A program made the translations under genes and the position numbers. From Bacteroidota bacterium (GTDB taxonomy: Bacteria; Bacteroidota; Bacteroidia; Chitinophagales; Chitinophagaceae), in NCBI GenBank assembly GCA_016706595.1, contig JADJJH010000002.1, forward strand, positions 930,001 to 994,000: 64,000 bases of DNA, in the 5' to 3' direction. How positions within the stretch are numbered: position 1 is the stretch's first letter; every line of letters starts with the position of its first letter. This document shows, piece after piece, positions 19,501 through 28,241 of the stretch. The notes beneath the pieces were generated by a model that was given only the letters and a program-made list of their open reading frames with translations, was not told where the DNA came from and did no database searches.

Positions 19501-20075
19501 TCAATTCTATTTAAATCTTGCTCAGTTGCATCTAACTTAAGCTTGGCTTCTTTTTTACGTGTTTTGTAAATCGAAATACCTGCAGCTTGTTCAAGCATAC
19601 GGCGGCGACTATTATCTTTATCTTTAATGATATCGTCTACCATGCCTAGTTCAATAATCGAATAACTATCAGAGGTAACCCCGGTATCCATAAATAAATT
19701 CGTGATATCCTTTAATCGGCAGCTCACATCATTCAATCGGTACTCACTTTCACCATTTTTATAAAATTTACGTGAAATGGTAACGATATTGAATTCGGTT
19801 GGTAAAAGGTTTTTGGTATTCTCAAAGGTCAATGAAACTTCTGCTAAACCTGAGCCATTGCGGGTTTTTGACCCATTAAAAATCAGGTCTTCTAAATTAT
19901 CCGAACGGAGGGTTTTGATTTTGTGTTCGCCAATCACCCATCGGATGGCATCTACAATATTCGATTTTCCACAACCATTCGGTCCAACAATGCCCGTAAT
20001 TTGGTTATCGAGGTTGATGATGGTTTTATCAGCAAAGCTTTTAAATCCTTTTATTTCTAATGACTTCAGTCGCAC
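16560..20075 (-). CDS. smc: Chromosome segregation protein SMC
   Basis: SMC forms the ATP-dependent ring of bacterial condensin. From the preferred GTG start the protein has 1171 residues: an N-terminal head with Walker A GPNGCGKS (31-38), a long coiled coil, a hinge around residues 480-640 (YLDKYLNYYVVDT, RIVGGSVGIFEGNKIGRT), a second coiled coil, and a C-terminal head with signature LSGGEKTLTSAA and Walker B FCVLDEVDAPLDD. An in-frame ATG at 20123 would add 16 residues without family similarity. I chose GTG 20075 because homologues begin with (M)RLKSLEIKGFKSF and AAAGGAAG precedes it, a rare Shine-Dalgarno-like site here. No scpA or scpB is in the window. Confidence 0.94.
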   Translation of the reverse strand: MRLKSLEIKGFKSFADKTIINLDNQITGIVGPNGCGKSNIVDAIRWVIGEHKIKTLRSDNLEDLIFNGSKTRNGSGLAEVSLTFENTKNLLPTEFNIVTISRKFYKNGESEYRLNDVSCRLKDITNLFMDTGVTSDSYSIIELGMVDDIIKDKDNSRRRMLEQAAGISIYKTRKKEAKLKLDATEQDLNRIEDLLFEISNNLRTLESQAKKAEKYHSIKNEYKDASVEFVKASLEDFNSSYQLLSTQQQHEVDAILGLEAIISKEGAELEAQKLELTKREEELHHIQKAFNELVDQLRKLENEKNLSSQKIQHLNELVKKIDQSIKESNVQTASLSKATQDAETKLSTEQDTLEKFKLRLDELRGDLDSKRSVYDAQKAEVDTLRNEHQKLQVHQFEAEKKVAIAENNINNQQRSIHQLEEENKNRQVEIDKQNTQKEEHQKNLETKKGSLTDLQQKQAEATEKLLASQAALEDLRVKTFEENRKLDAKQNEFNLLKSLVDSLEGYPDSIKYLNKNSGWNHGAQLLSELLSVKDDYRVCIESYLDKYLNYYVVDTPEQAYQAIDLLKDNKKGKAGFFILSELEQKAAIEEIPEGSISALDVIQSDAKYAPIYRYLLHNVCVADNLQVVNPGKAVILQKDGTGFKTNKRIVGGSVGIFEGNKIGRTQRLEKLNEEIISLQSSVNQLKQEITETQNLIVGFNRDVKDDQIHRTRDEVNRLENSIAQIEHRIENYTHQIQQSGERVKQLNEQLQQTKQSIEDTQKLHIEMKQQMSIAFDSLQQSQQKFSSAEAEYNKSNEEYNQHNIIITRQQSRINEINNERNIRTQQIEDLKLKITADEQQLVITQQQLNETSTLLKDNEEKLYKALQEKESGEKALNEKDQAFYVFRNQLSEKETALNKKRREKEVSEAQLTSIKDKLTEMKLQLTSMKERLHVEFRIDLDEVLKQPRVGEAAIEELSAEVDKLKKRIDNLGEVNPMAVEAYKEMKGRHDFIQEQKGDLTNAKDSLMKTIEEVEATANQKFKDTFEKVKENFINVFHALFTQDDNCDMKLVDPENLAETTIEIYAQPKGKKPSTITQLSGGEKTLTSAAFLFAIYLIKPAPFCVLDEVDAPLDDANVGKFTNMIRKFSDNSQFIIVTHNKQTMASVDVIYGVTMQEAGVSKLVPVDFRSLN

Positions 20076-20304
20076 GTTCTTCCTTTTTGTTTGATAGATA
20101 AATAAGGGAATACGCATGAGCATGCGAATTCCATTTTGGAGCGTGAAGATACTCTGTGCCTATCTGAAAAAAGGATTCTGTTTGTAAGTGAAAACTAGCA
20201 TTGGAAAACCTGTGGATAAATACTGGACAAACTATATTTTTAATGGAATACGTGTGGAATTTGGTGGTGATATTGGCAGATATGCCACTTGTAATGTGGG
20301 TAAA

Positions 20305-22767
20305 TCAATCCCAGCTATTGGTTCTTCGATCAAATTTGTCGAGACCGAATTTGAGTTGAAAAGGGTTATTATACTTATTGGCTAAACTTCCTGAAACATA
20401 AAATCCAATTTTAAATCGCTCACGAAACAAAGGAATGATTTTTTCTATACCAACATAAGCCTCAGTATAATTTAAATTTCTTTCTGGTAAAAAAAGAAAT
20501 CCCCCACCAATTACTTCAAGCAATTTTAGTTTTTTAATGAGCGGAATTTTATTAATGATAGAGCCATTGAAATGATGCAAATAGTGAGCTTCATAAAAAC
20601 GGTTAAAGACAGGGAAAGTTGAATCGAGGTTTTGGAAACTGATTAAGGGGTTATTGAAAAGAAAGGGATTTCCGCGACTAATGAATTTGTAATCGATATA
20701 CTTTAAATCTTTTTGTGTGATAAACTCGCCGCTTTGAATTCGGTATTGCGAAATACCTGCCAAGCCCAATTTAAGTTTTTGGAAGATTCCGAATTCCAAA
20801 TAATCAAAATTTACCTCACTTTGCAAAACGCCGGCAATACCTTTTCGCCATTTTGCATAAAAAGTTGGGAATTTAGAACCCAAAATAATCTTCTGTCGTG
20901 GTTCGCGAATGTAATTTTGGAATGGTGTATACTCAAGCGTTAAAGAGCCATATAATGAATTGTACGAATTGAATTTTACCGGGTCGTTATTAAATACCAA
21001 TAACGAATCATATTCTTTATTCAATTTTAATTGATCGATAGATTCTCTTCTTGCAAATTCGGCTTTAGCCCTAAAAACCAAACCATTTGCAACTTCTAAA
21101 CCATGTTCGAAACTGATATTATTTTTGATGTAAAAATTACTTCGTCTGAATAAATTAATAAATGCATCACCGTAAAATATCAAATCAAAACTACGACCGG
21201 CATCTATCACAAAATAACCTTGCGAAAATGGATTGTAAATATGTTGCAACATCAGTGAGCCCATAAAATCGCGGTTACGCAAACCATAACTTAATTCGCC
21301 ATTGACATACAAACTTTTTTTAGATGGAAAGATTTTGCGATAACTACCCCCCGTAGCAATACGTGTACCGCCGGGCAAAAAGGGCCTTACCATGGATACT
21401 ACCGGATTAATACTAATCGTTCTTTCTTTTTCGCGCTTATAGTTTTCTTGGCCAAAAAATAATATTTTAAGTGCGGTGATTTTATTGGTGCGATGATCTA
21501 TTGAATCAAGATATTCTTTCGAGTGCGTTGCACGATACGTGCTATCATTTTTAAAAATAAATTTCACTTCATTTTCATTCAAAGGCTCTTTACGAACGGT
21601 GTTCCAAAAATTGGAATCTTGTTTATAGGCTTCTATTGAAGTGGAACTAATTTCACGATTGAAATAACGTTTAGCGAATTGCGTGTCTATTTTATAATGA
21701 TCATAAACAGCTATGGTTCGGCCTGAAGTTTTTGATTTGCCGCCTTTACTAATATAAATAAATTCTTGTCGAGTAGGTAGCCATGCTTTTTCGTCAACCA
21801 ATTCAAGCGTTTGATTAGCTTCAAAATAATCATATTCGTTTAAGTGATATTTTGGAAATCGAAAGGTTGATGAAATGATAGTCCATGAAGTATCCACAAT
21901 TTGTACTTCACCTTCAAGTAATGCATTGCCTAGTCGGCCCGGTATAAATTGAATGGTATAGATGGTATAATTATTTCGTTTAAAAATATTTTTTGTTTTG
22001 TACCGATAAGCCATCAAGCCGCTAAAACTAATGGGCGAAAGCATAGGCGTTTCGCTAAGTGCCGGAATACGAATCAAATTATTATACAAATTAAAATCAC
22101 CTTCGGTGGTACTTAAAAAGAAAAGACCGTCGTTGTTACCACGCTTTTTTACGCCGGTTCTAATTTCCTTTACTTTATCGGGATATTGATAATTGAGTTG
22201 AAGATAAACTTCTGTCATACTCATATCCGGGAGTTTAGCATCAAGTACCGCGCGTGCTGAGTCTGTGAGTTTCTCTCTCTTTCTTTTTGTTAAACCAGTC
22301 TCATTTTCTTCGGTAGCACGTATATATACTTCCGCCGAAAAAGACGAAGCGGCACGCATGATATTTTGTTTTTTTTCAATGACGTTACGGATAATTTCTT
22401 CGGCCTTATCTTTTCGGAAACCAACTATTTTAAGTTCTTCCATTTGGCTGCTACTTTCTTCAAGTATCACATTTTGCAGACCTTCAGTTTTGCGATGGAG
22501 TAATTTTATACTTTGTTTTTTATAACCAATCAATGAAAATACAATTTCATATTGGCCTTCTTCGAGCATAAATTCAAAACGACCGTCATCATCTGTTTTG
22601 GTGCCAATCTGAACATCTTTAATTTGCACAGTAACAAAACTTAGAGGTTCTAATTGCGCATTGGTAACCTTGCCAATTAATTTAATTTGTTGGGCATAGC
22701 TATTTATAAAAAACACCAACAATGGCATTAATACATAAATAGTTTTTTTAAATAAATTGAATTGCAT
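20305..22767 (-). CDS. DUF5686 outer-membrane protein with carboxypeptidase-regulatory-like domain
   Basis: An 820-residue exported protein. A signal peptide (about 1-26, ending NSYAQ) is followed by a carboxypeptidase-regulatory-like beta-sandwich (28-105; GKVTNAQLEPLSFVTVQI and DDDGRFEFML) and then the DUF5686 region, starting near AEEIIRNVIEKKQNIMRAA and ending in a probable beta-barrel of amphipathic strands. The family is widespread in Bacteroidetes and its function is unknown; a role in outer-membrane assembly or uptake is only suggested by its shape. It lies 26 nt downstream of the TonB-type barrel gene on the same strand, so co-transcription is likely. Confidence 0.85.
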   Translation of the reverse strand: MQFNLFKKTIYVLMPLLVFFINSYAQQIKLIGKVTNAQLEPLSFVTVQIKDVQIGTKTDDDGRFEFMLEEGQYEIVFSLIGYKKQSIKLLHRKTEGLQNVILEESSSQMEELKIVGFRKDKAEEIIRNVIEKKQNIMRAASSFSAEVYIRATEENETGLTKRKREKLTDSARAVLDAKLPDMSMTEVYLQLNYQYPDKVKEIRTGVKKRGNNDGLFFLSTTEGDFNLYNNLIRIPALSETPMLSPISFSGLMAYRYKTKNIFKRNNYTIYTIQFIPGRLGNALLEGEVQIVDTSWTIISSTFRFPKYHLNEYDYFEANQTLELVDEKAWLPTRQEFIYISKGGKSKTSGRTIAVYDHYKIDTQFAKRYFNREISSTSIEAYKQDSNFWNTVRKEPLNENEVKFIFKNDSTYRATHSKEYLDSIDHRTNKITALKILFFGQENYKREKERTISINPVVSMVRPFLPGGTRIATGGSYRKIFPSKKSLYVNGELSYGLRNRDFMGSLMLQHIYNPFSQGYFVIDAGRSFDLIFYGDAFINLFRRSNFYIKNNISFEHGLEVANGLVFRAKAEFARRESIDQLKLNKEYDSLLVFNNDPVKFNSYNSLYGSLTLEYTPFQNYIREPRQKIILGSKFPTFYAKWRKGIAGVLQSEVNFDYLEFGIFQKLKLGLAGISQYRIQSGEFITQKDLKYIDYKFISRGNPFLFNNPLISFQNLDSTFPVFNRFYEAHYLHHFNGSIINKIPLIKKLKLLEVIGGGFLFLPERNLNYTEAYVGIEKIIPLFRERFKIGFYVSGSLANKYNNPFQLKFGLDKFDRRTNSWD

Positions 22768-22793
22768 GTCAGTTAAGAGTAGACGAATATAAT

Positions 22794-25283
22794 CTATTTG
22801 GATTCGCGGTTGTTACTTCCGTTATCATCCCCGCCGCCTTCATCTTTCTTTAAATTTTCATCTCTGTTTTTGCCTTCTTTGTCTTTTTTCGTTGCTGGTC
22901 GTTTCATCGCATCTGAATTGTTAAGCTGCGATTTACTGGCTAACTTAACCTGAATGTTTAAGCCGATACTTCGTGTTTGGTTTTTTCGTAAAACATTTTG
23001 ATTATAGTAGGGATACAATTCGTATTGCGTTTGGGTTTGTATAGTATTCAATATATCGTTTGCGGTAAGGGTTAAATTTACAAGTCCTTGTTTAAAGCTT
23101 TTCTTGAGGGCTAAATCAATATTGCCATAAGGATTTATATACCCTTGCGAAATCACAGTACGTGCATTATAATTCCCGCTTAATTGAAAATTAAACCCAT
23201 GTTGTAATTTGGCATTCGTAGTTAATTTGGCGAAACCACCATAGCCTGCTCGTTGTAAGGTTGCATCCAAATTAGCGCCATCAATAATATTTCTAAACAC
23301 ATTGATATTAAGCGTGGCATCCCACCAACTTAATAAATTAGCTCTATTAATGATTTCAAATCCAAAAGTTGTACCGGTAGCTAAATTTTGATTTTGTGAG
23401 AAGGTAGTTCCATTGTCATTGAATCGGCGATATCGTTGAATTAAGTTATTGGTATATTGGTAGTAAGCACTTGCCATTAAGGTATTGCTTTTGCCATATT
23501 GATAGGTATAGGTTAATTCAGTGGCATGTATAAATTCAGGTTTTAAATTCGGGTTTCCTTGTGAAGTATCTTGCGGATTACTTACATCGATATATGGAAT
23601 GAGTTGCATAAATCCAGGGCGATTCACTCGTCGTGCATAATTAAATGAAAGGTCTTCTTTCTTGGATAATTTTTGCGTTACAAAAACAGTTGGGAATAAT
23701 CCTAGATAACTATTTTTTACGCCTGCATTATACTGATAAGCGAAACCATCATAAGTAAAGTATTCGGCACGTAATCCAAGTTGTATGCCGGTTGATTTAA
23801 ATTGATTGGCAAAGTTCGTGTACAGACCATGAACTTGTTGTGTATATTTAAAATGATTTTTGAGTATCGTTTCTTCTACTTCATTTTGATTTGGATATTT
23901 TATGGTAGGTTGATTTTCGGATTCGAATTGAATATAGTAAGTTTTTTCCCCTATGTCAATACGTGCATTTTTCCATAAAGGTTTGGTATAATCAATTTGA
24001 AAAGTGCCATTCCAGTTACCACCTAAAATCGGTATGTTTTGCAAATAATTATCGGTAATTAAATTGTTCGAATCATACATTTTAGTTTCAAATATACTTT
24101 CACGGCGGTATCTTGTTTTGCTAAAATTCAGTTCAACATTCAGTTCTTCTTTTGGCTTTTTAAAATTGTGCTTATACTGTAAATTGGTGGTTGAGCTAAA
24201 TGGATTACCCATATATTGATTAGAACGATATTGTGTAGAAAGCAAGGTGTCGAAATTAATTTCATTTTCAATGGTTGTATAACTATCACCGCGCATTTGT
24301 GCATTAAAAATATTTTCGCTTAAGGTGATTTTGTTGTTCTTGTCGATAGTGTAATCAGCGCCAAAATTGATAAACCCGCTAAGTGGAGTTCGGTCGTTGT
24401 GCGTGTAGGAATAGTAGGTATTTGTGTTAGTATAATTTTCTCGTTTATTCGTAGTTTCTTCCCAAGTTTTTGAGGTACGTGCATTGGCATTTAAAAAGAA
24501 ATTCCATTTTTTTACATTCGCATTAAAATTGATTCCGCCATTCAATCGATAAGGTGCAGCTATGCCGGCGTTGAGTAAAACGTTATATCCTTTCTTTCGA
24601 TCTTTTTTTAGGATGATATTTAAAATGCCACTCATGCCTTGTGCCTCGTATTTCGACGAAGGATTTGTGATAACTTCAATACTCTCGATGCTCGAAGCCG
24701 GGATGCTGTTGAGTGCAGCTTGCGGATCGTTTCCAAACATCGACGAAGGCTTGCCGTCAACCAATAATGTTATATTCTCTTTTCCGCGGATACTTATATT
24801 TCCATCCATATCCACATTTACCGAGGGGACGTTCTTTAACATGTCGGCTGCTGAACCGCCTGCAGCGGTTATGTTTTTATCTACATTAAAAACTTTTTTA
24901 TCGATAGCCATTTCAAAAGCGGGTATTTCCCCAACGATACTAACCCCTTTTAAATTGTTGTTTGATGACTTAAGACTAATTTCTCCTAGGTTTACTTCAT
25001 TTTTATTGATTTGGTAATCTGTATAAATTTTCGCTTCGTAATTGATAAAGGAAACTGAAATTTTATACAGACCAAATGGGATATTTTCAAGAAGAAAACT
25101 TCCATTTTCTTTCGATTTTGTGCCTAGAATTTTCGTGCTGTCTGTTTTGCTTTTGAAAGTAATCGAAGCGAGTTCAATTTTTTCGTTTGTGGTTGCATCC
25201 TTTACAACACCGCTTACACTGGCTTTTTGCGCAAAAAGTGATGTATTCAATACAAGTAAACATAAAGTAATGATAAATTTCAT
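22794..25283 (-). CDS. TonB-dependent-receptor-like outer-membrane beta-barrel protein
   Basis: The 829 residues begin with a signal peptide (1-18, ending SLFAQ), then a carboxypeptidase-regulatory-like domain (20-105), a plug domain (about 125-230) with ADMLKNVPSVNVDMDGNISI and VDGKPSSMFG, and a large barrel ending before a hydrophilic tail. The tail (about 785-829) is highly charged with repeated Lys/Glu/Gly/Asn, an unusual extension after the normal barrel end. The family overlaps with the partial barrel at the window start. Substrate unknown; no SusD partner is adjacent, which argues against a glycan-uptake pair. TAACTTTG 7 nt upstream of the ATG is a likely promoter element. Confidence 0.85.
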   Translation of the reverse strand: MKFIITLCLLVLNTSLFAQKASVSGVVKDATTNEKIELASITFKSKTDSTKILGTKSKENGSFLLENIPFGLYKISVSFINYEAKIYTDYQINKNEVNLGEISLKSSNNNLKGVSIVGEIPAFEMAIDKKVFNVDKNITAAGGSAADMLKNVPSVNVDMDGNISIRGKENITLLVDGKPSSMFGNDPQAALNSIPASSIESIEVITNPSSKYEAQGMSGILNIILKKDRKKGYNVLLNAGIAAPYRLNGGINFNANVKKWNFFLNANARTSKTWEETTNKRENYTNTNTYYSYTHNDRTPLSGFINFGADYTIDKNNKITLSENIFNAQMRGDSYTTIENEINFDTLLSTQYRSNQYMGNPFSSTTNLQYKHNFKKPKEELNVELNFSKTRYRRESIFETKMYDSNNLITDNYLQNIPILGGNWNGTFQIDYTKPLWKNARIDIGEKTYYIQFESENQPTIKYPNQNEVEETILKNHFKYTQQVHGLYTNFANQFKSTGIQLGLRAEYFTYDGFAYQYNAGVKNSYLGLFPTVFVTQKLSKKEDLSFNYARRVNRPGFMQLIPYIDVSNPQDTSQGNPNLKPEFIHATELTYTYQYGKSNTLMASAYYQYTNNLIQRYRRFNDNGTTFSQNQNLATGTTFGFEIINRANLLSWWDATLNINVFRNIIDGANLDATLQRAGYGGFAKLTTNAKLQHGFNFQLSGNYNARTVISQGYINPYGNIDLALKKSFKQGLVNLTLTANDILNTIQTQTQYELYPYYNQNVLRKNQTRSIGLNIQVKLASKSQLNNSDAMKRPATKKDKEGKNRDENLKKDEGGGDDNGSNNRESK

Positions 25284-25290
25284 AAGTTGG

Positions 25291-25298
25291 CAAAGTTA
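25291..25298 (-). promoter_or_regulatory. Putative -7 element for the TonB-type barrel gene
   Basis: On the minus strand this reads TAACTTTG, an exact TAnnTTTG match, 7 nt upstream of the ATG at 25283. Transcription would start at or next to the start codon. No TTG is at the expected distance upstream. Confidence 0.35.
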
Positions 25299-25369
25299 GG
25301 GGCTTAGCCCTATTCGAAAAACGCATTTGAATAACTAGGATGTTAAACAGAATACAAAATTTCTATAGG

Positions 25370-26878
25370 TTATTTTGCAATTTTCTTTACAGTTTGTTGG
25401 TTGATGCGAAGTAAATATTGTCCACTAGCTAATGAACTTGTTGGTATTTCTACCATAGAAGTTTTGTCAAAATATTTTTTCAAAAGCACACGACCACTCA
25501 AGTCACTGAGTTCAATTTCATGAATATCTTTTGTGCCTTCGATGCTAAGTATTTCATTGCAAGGGTTTGGATAAATTTGATAATTATCATTGGAATTTGA
25601 TAGCGATTGAGTTTGTAATGGGAAACAAGTTACTGCATGACTAGCCATATTGTTTTGTATGGCGGTTGATCGATTGGCAATGAAAGGCTTTAATCCAAAT
25701 ATCGAAATACTGCCCGGCCCGCTACCTATGATATCATAATTGAAAGTCGAATCAAAAGCATTATTACTATAAAACTTTTTGGTATCGGCATATACACTGG
25801 ATTGTATTTTCGTTTTTATTGAATCGATAATAGTGTCGAAATAGGAATTGGTGAAATCTTGTTGAAGTGCACAATAAGCATCATTATACATTGCTTTGTA
25901 ATAAGCATTATTGAGCATGTTATTTACCAATGGTCGATTAGTAGGTTGCGATAAGTAATACATATCCAAGTTCAATAACTGTGTACTGCTTAATCCGTAT
26001 TTAAAACTTCCAAAGGATTCATTATTGTCCCAAGCTATCCATTGAAATTTATCTGTAATAGTATCATGATAAATATAATAATTATGTCCGCTACCGATAT
26101 ATGCATCTAAGTTTGAAAAGATATTTAATGCGGCCCAATGTTTTATAAATAAACTCGTATTCAATTTAGCATCAAGTAAGGATGGTAAGTTACTTGATGG
26201 CGTATTATTAATTACATCAATCAATGAAATCAAATCGCTCCAATTGTTGGCGGTATTATTATTTTTTAATTCGTACGACGATTCATATAAACTTTGTGTA
26301 CTACTTCCTTTCCATTTTAAATCACCATGAGGGTCGCCTTTAAATAAATTGCCATCATTGCTATTAAACCAACGTTTACAAAACTCATCATCAACTTCCT
26401 CAACAATGGCATATAATCCCCACAATTGATTATTGAAATATACATTACAATAAGTTACACGAGGCGCAGGCAATTGATGTGAACTAAGAAAGTCGTTCGT
26501 TAATTTTTCACGCATGAACGATGGGTCTTTAAACCCATTATTGAAATTCAATTTTTTAAGTCCGTGAATATCTTGTCCTGCCACAAATTCATTCATATCG
26601 ATCTTAAACGATTTTTTTTGTGAGGGATTATTAAACGATGAATTGCCTTTTGCTTTTATGCCTACATTGGTATACACTTCACCATTAAAATCAATCTGTA
26701 CTTGCAAGTAATAATCGTTAGTATGCGACGCAATCAACGAATCGTAAAAGGTAGGGTAGGGGAATGTTACATGCAGTGTATGTACATAAGGCATGTGAAA
26801 AATCGAATCGCCATTGGCAGCAAATAAATCAATGGATTTGCAAAAAAAACAAACCAATACAAAGAACACTTTTTTCAT
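25370..26878 (-). CDS. CotH kinase-like secreted protein with T9SS type A sorting domain
   Basis: A 502-residue exported protein. After a signal peptide (about 1-20, ending LFAAN) lies a CotH-like domain (about 30-350): VGIKAKGNSSFNNPSQKKSF with the substrate-positioning basic residues, LNNGF-type segment KKLNFNNGFKDPSFMREKL, LWGLYAIVEEVD, and WIAWDNNESFGSF, whose Asp corresponds to the metal-binding position. Known CotH proteins are atypical protein kinases of spore coats and cellulosomal proteins. The last 75 residues (YQIYPNPCNEILSIEG onward) form a T9SS type A sorting domain. The gene lies 10 nt upstream of nothing but follows the GT2 gene by 10 nt, as the last gene of a five-gene run. 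Kinase activity is inferred. Confidence 0.87.
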   Translation of the reverse strand: MKKVFFVLVCFFCKSIDLFAANGDSIFHMPYVHTLHVTFPYPTFYDSLIASHTNDYYLQVQIDFNGEVYTNVGIKAKGNSSFNNPSQKKSFKIDMNEFVAGQDIHGLKKLNFNNGFKDPSFMREKLTNDFLSSHQLPAPRVTYCNVYFNNQLWGLYAIVEEVDDEFCKRWFNSNDGNLFKGDPHGDLKWKGSSTQSLYESSYELKNNNTANNWSDLISLIDVINNTPSSNLPSLLDAKLNTSLFIKHWAALNIFSNLDAYIGSGHNYYIYHDTITDKFQWIAWDNNESFGSFKYGLSSTQLLNLDMYYLSQPTNRPLVNNMLNNAYYKAMYNDAYCALQQDFTNSYFDTIIDSIKTKIQSSVYADTKKFYSNNAFDSTFNYDIIGSGPGSISIFGLKPFIANRSTAIQNNMASHAVTCFPLQTQSLSNSNDNYQIYPNPCNEILSIEGTKDIHEIELSDLSGRVLLKKYFDKTSMVEIPTSSLASGQYLLRINQQTVKKIAK

Positions 26879-26888
26879 AGCATAACAT

Positions 26889-27836
26889 TTAAGCCAAACC
26901 TAACTTTTCGTCAATATGATAATGATTTCGGTCGGCAGCATTTCGTGAAATCAATTCGCCAATAAATCCTGCTAAAAATAATTGAGTACCTAAAATTACA
27001 CATACAATACCTAAATAAAAGATCGGTCGTTCGGTCATTTTATATTGTTGAAAAGCAAATTTAGCAATAGTTAAATAGGCGCCAATTGCAAAGCCAAGTA
27101 GGAACACAATGCTGCCCCAAAATCCAAATATATGCATAGGTTTTTTGCCATATTTACCCACAAACATAATAGAGGCTAAATCTAAAAATCCGTTTACAAA
27201 ACGTTCCCATCCAAATTTACTAACGCCATATTTTCGGGCTTGATGAATTACCGGCTTTTCACTAATTTTTTTAAATCCTGCCCACTTGGCCAAAACCGGA
27301 ATATAACGATGCATTTCGCCATACACTTCAACCGATTTAATAACTTTGTTTCGATAAATTTTTAAACCGCAATTCATGTCGTGCAATTTTACGCCACTCA
27401 TTTTACCGGTTACATAATTGTATAATTTCGATGGAAGATTTTTGGTTAAGGCATTATCAAAGCGTTTCTTTTTCCATCCACTGATGATATCATATTTGCC
27501 TTCTCGAATCATTTCATACAACGAAGGAATTTCATCAGGTGAATCTTGTAAATCAGCATCCATGGTAATTACATAATCACCTTGCGCTGCTTTAAAGCCT
27601 TCATTTAATGCGGCAGATTTGCCATAATTACGCTGAAATTTAATGCCTTTAATCAACGGATTTTTTTCGCGAAGCTGAAGTACTTGTTGCCAACTTTCAT
27701 CAACACTTCCATCATCTATCATAATTACCTCGTACGAAAAATGATTGGCGATCATCACACGTTCAATCCATGCAACTAACTCTGGAAGCGATTCTTCTTC
27801 ATTCAAAAAAGGGATGATAATGGATAACTCGGGCAT
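26889..27836 (-). CDS. Family 2 glycosyltransferase, polyprenyl-phosphate sugar synthase type
   Basis: A 315-residue membrane-associated enzyme. The GT-A domain starts LSIIIPFLNEEESLPEL; nucleotide-sugar ligands D41/D42 (DDGSVDES) and the metal site DADLQD (about 95) are present, along with MNCGLKIYR and the amphipathic QARKYGVSKFGWERF. Two C-terminal helices (about 233-260 and 270-295) anchor it. This is the dolichyl-phosphate-mannose-synthase/GtrB group, which moves a sugar onto a polyprenyl phosphate at the inner membrane. The sugar cannot be read. The start codon abuts the stop of the small membrane protein gene (no gap), so translational coupling is likely. Confidence 0.9.
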   Translation of the reverse strand: MPELSIIIPFLNEEESLPELVAWIERVMIANHFSYEVIMIDDGSVDESWQQVLQLREKNPLIKGIKFQRNYGKSAALNEGFKAAQGDYVITMDADLQDSPDEIPSLYEMIREGKYDIISGWKKKRFDNALTKNLPSKLYNYVTGKMSGVKLHDMNCGLKIYRNKVIKSVEVYGEMHRYIPVLAKWAGFKKISEKPVIHQARKYGVSKFGWERFVNGFLDLASIMFVGKYGKKPMHIFGFWGSIVFLLGFAIGAYLTIAKFAFQQYKMTERPIFYLGIVCVILGTQLFLAGFIGELISRNAADRNHYHIDEKLGLA

Positions 27837-28241
27837 TTATTTTTTTGTAAAAGTATTAAAAATTAATGATGAAAATAAAGCTGACAAAATACCACTAACA
27901 CTGTACGAGAAAATGGTTTTCATAATCACCATCGTTAAGGCTTCAAAATTAGTATCGGCACCAGGTATAAGATAAAACATAATAGAATTCCCGAGTATCA
28001 TAATAAATAATATCGTGGCAAGGGTTTTCATGCAATGAATGAAGGCTTCCGAAAATTTGATATCCGCATAATAACGATATAGCATAAAGCATGAAACAAG
28101 AATGTTTGTGAAGCAAATTAAAAATTGAAACAAACTTAATTTCGCTTGATTGGGGGTATGACTAGCCAACAAAAAAGTAAGGTAAGCGAGTATCAGAATG
28201 GCGGTGATAATGCCGGTGCCTGTGGCAATTTTTCTATTCAT
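27837..28241 (-). CDS. Small four-helix membrane protein, possibly DUF4199
   Basis: A 134-residue protein from ATG 28241 with four hydrophobic helices. FSEAFIHCMKTLATILFIMI recalls DUF4199, a Bacteroidetes family of unknown function often encoded next to a GT2 enzyme and a dihydroorotase, as here. An alternative TTG at 28250 would add three residues; ATG 28241 overlaps the end of the dihydroorotase-like gene by 8 nt and is preferred. The family call is tentative; the gene itself is well supported by context. Confidence 0.7.
   Translation of the reverse strand: MNRKIATGTGIITAILILAYLTFLLASHTPNQAKLSLFQFLICFTNILVSCFMLYRYYADIKFSEAFIHCMKTLATILFIMILGNSIMFYLIPGADTNFEALTMVIMKTIFSYSVSGILSALFSSLIFNTFTKK

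Noticed and set aside
20211..20219. TGTGGATAA, a perfect DnaA-box sequence
   Set aside because: It is a single copy between smc and the DUF5686 gene, with no cluster and no dnaA or dnaN nearby; not evidence of an origin.
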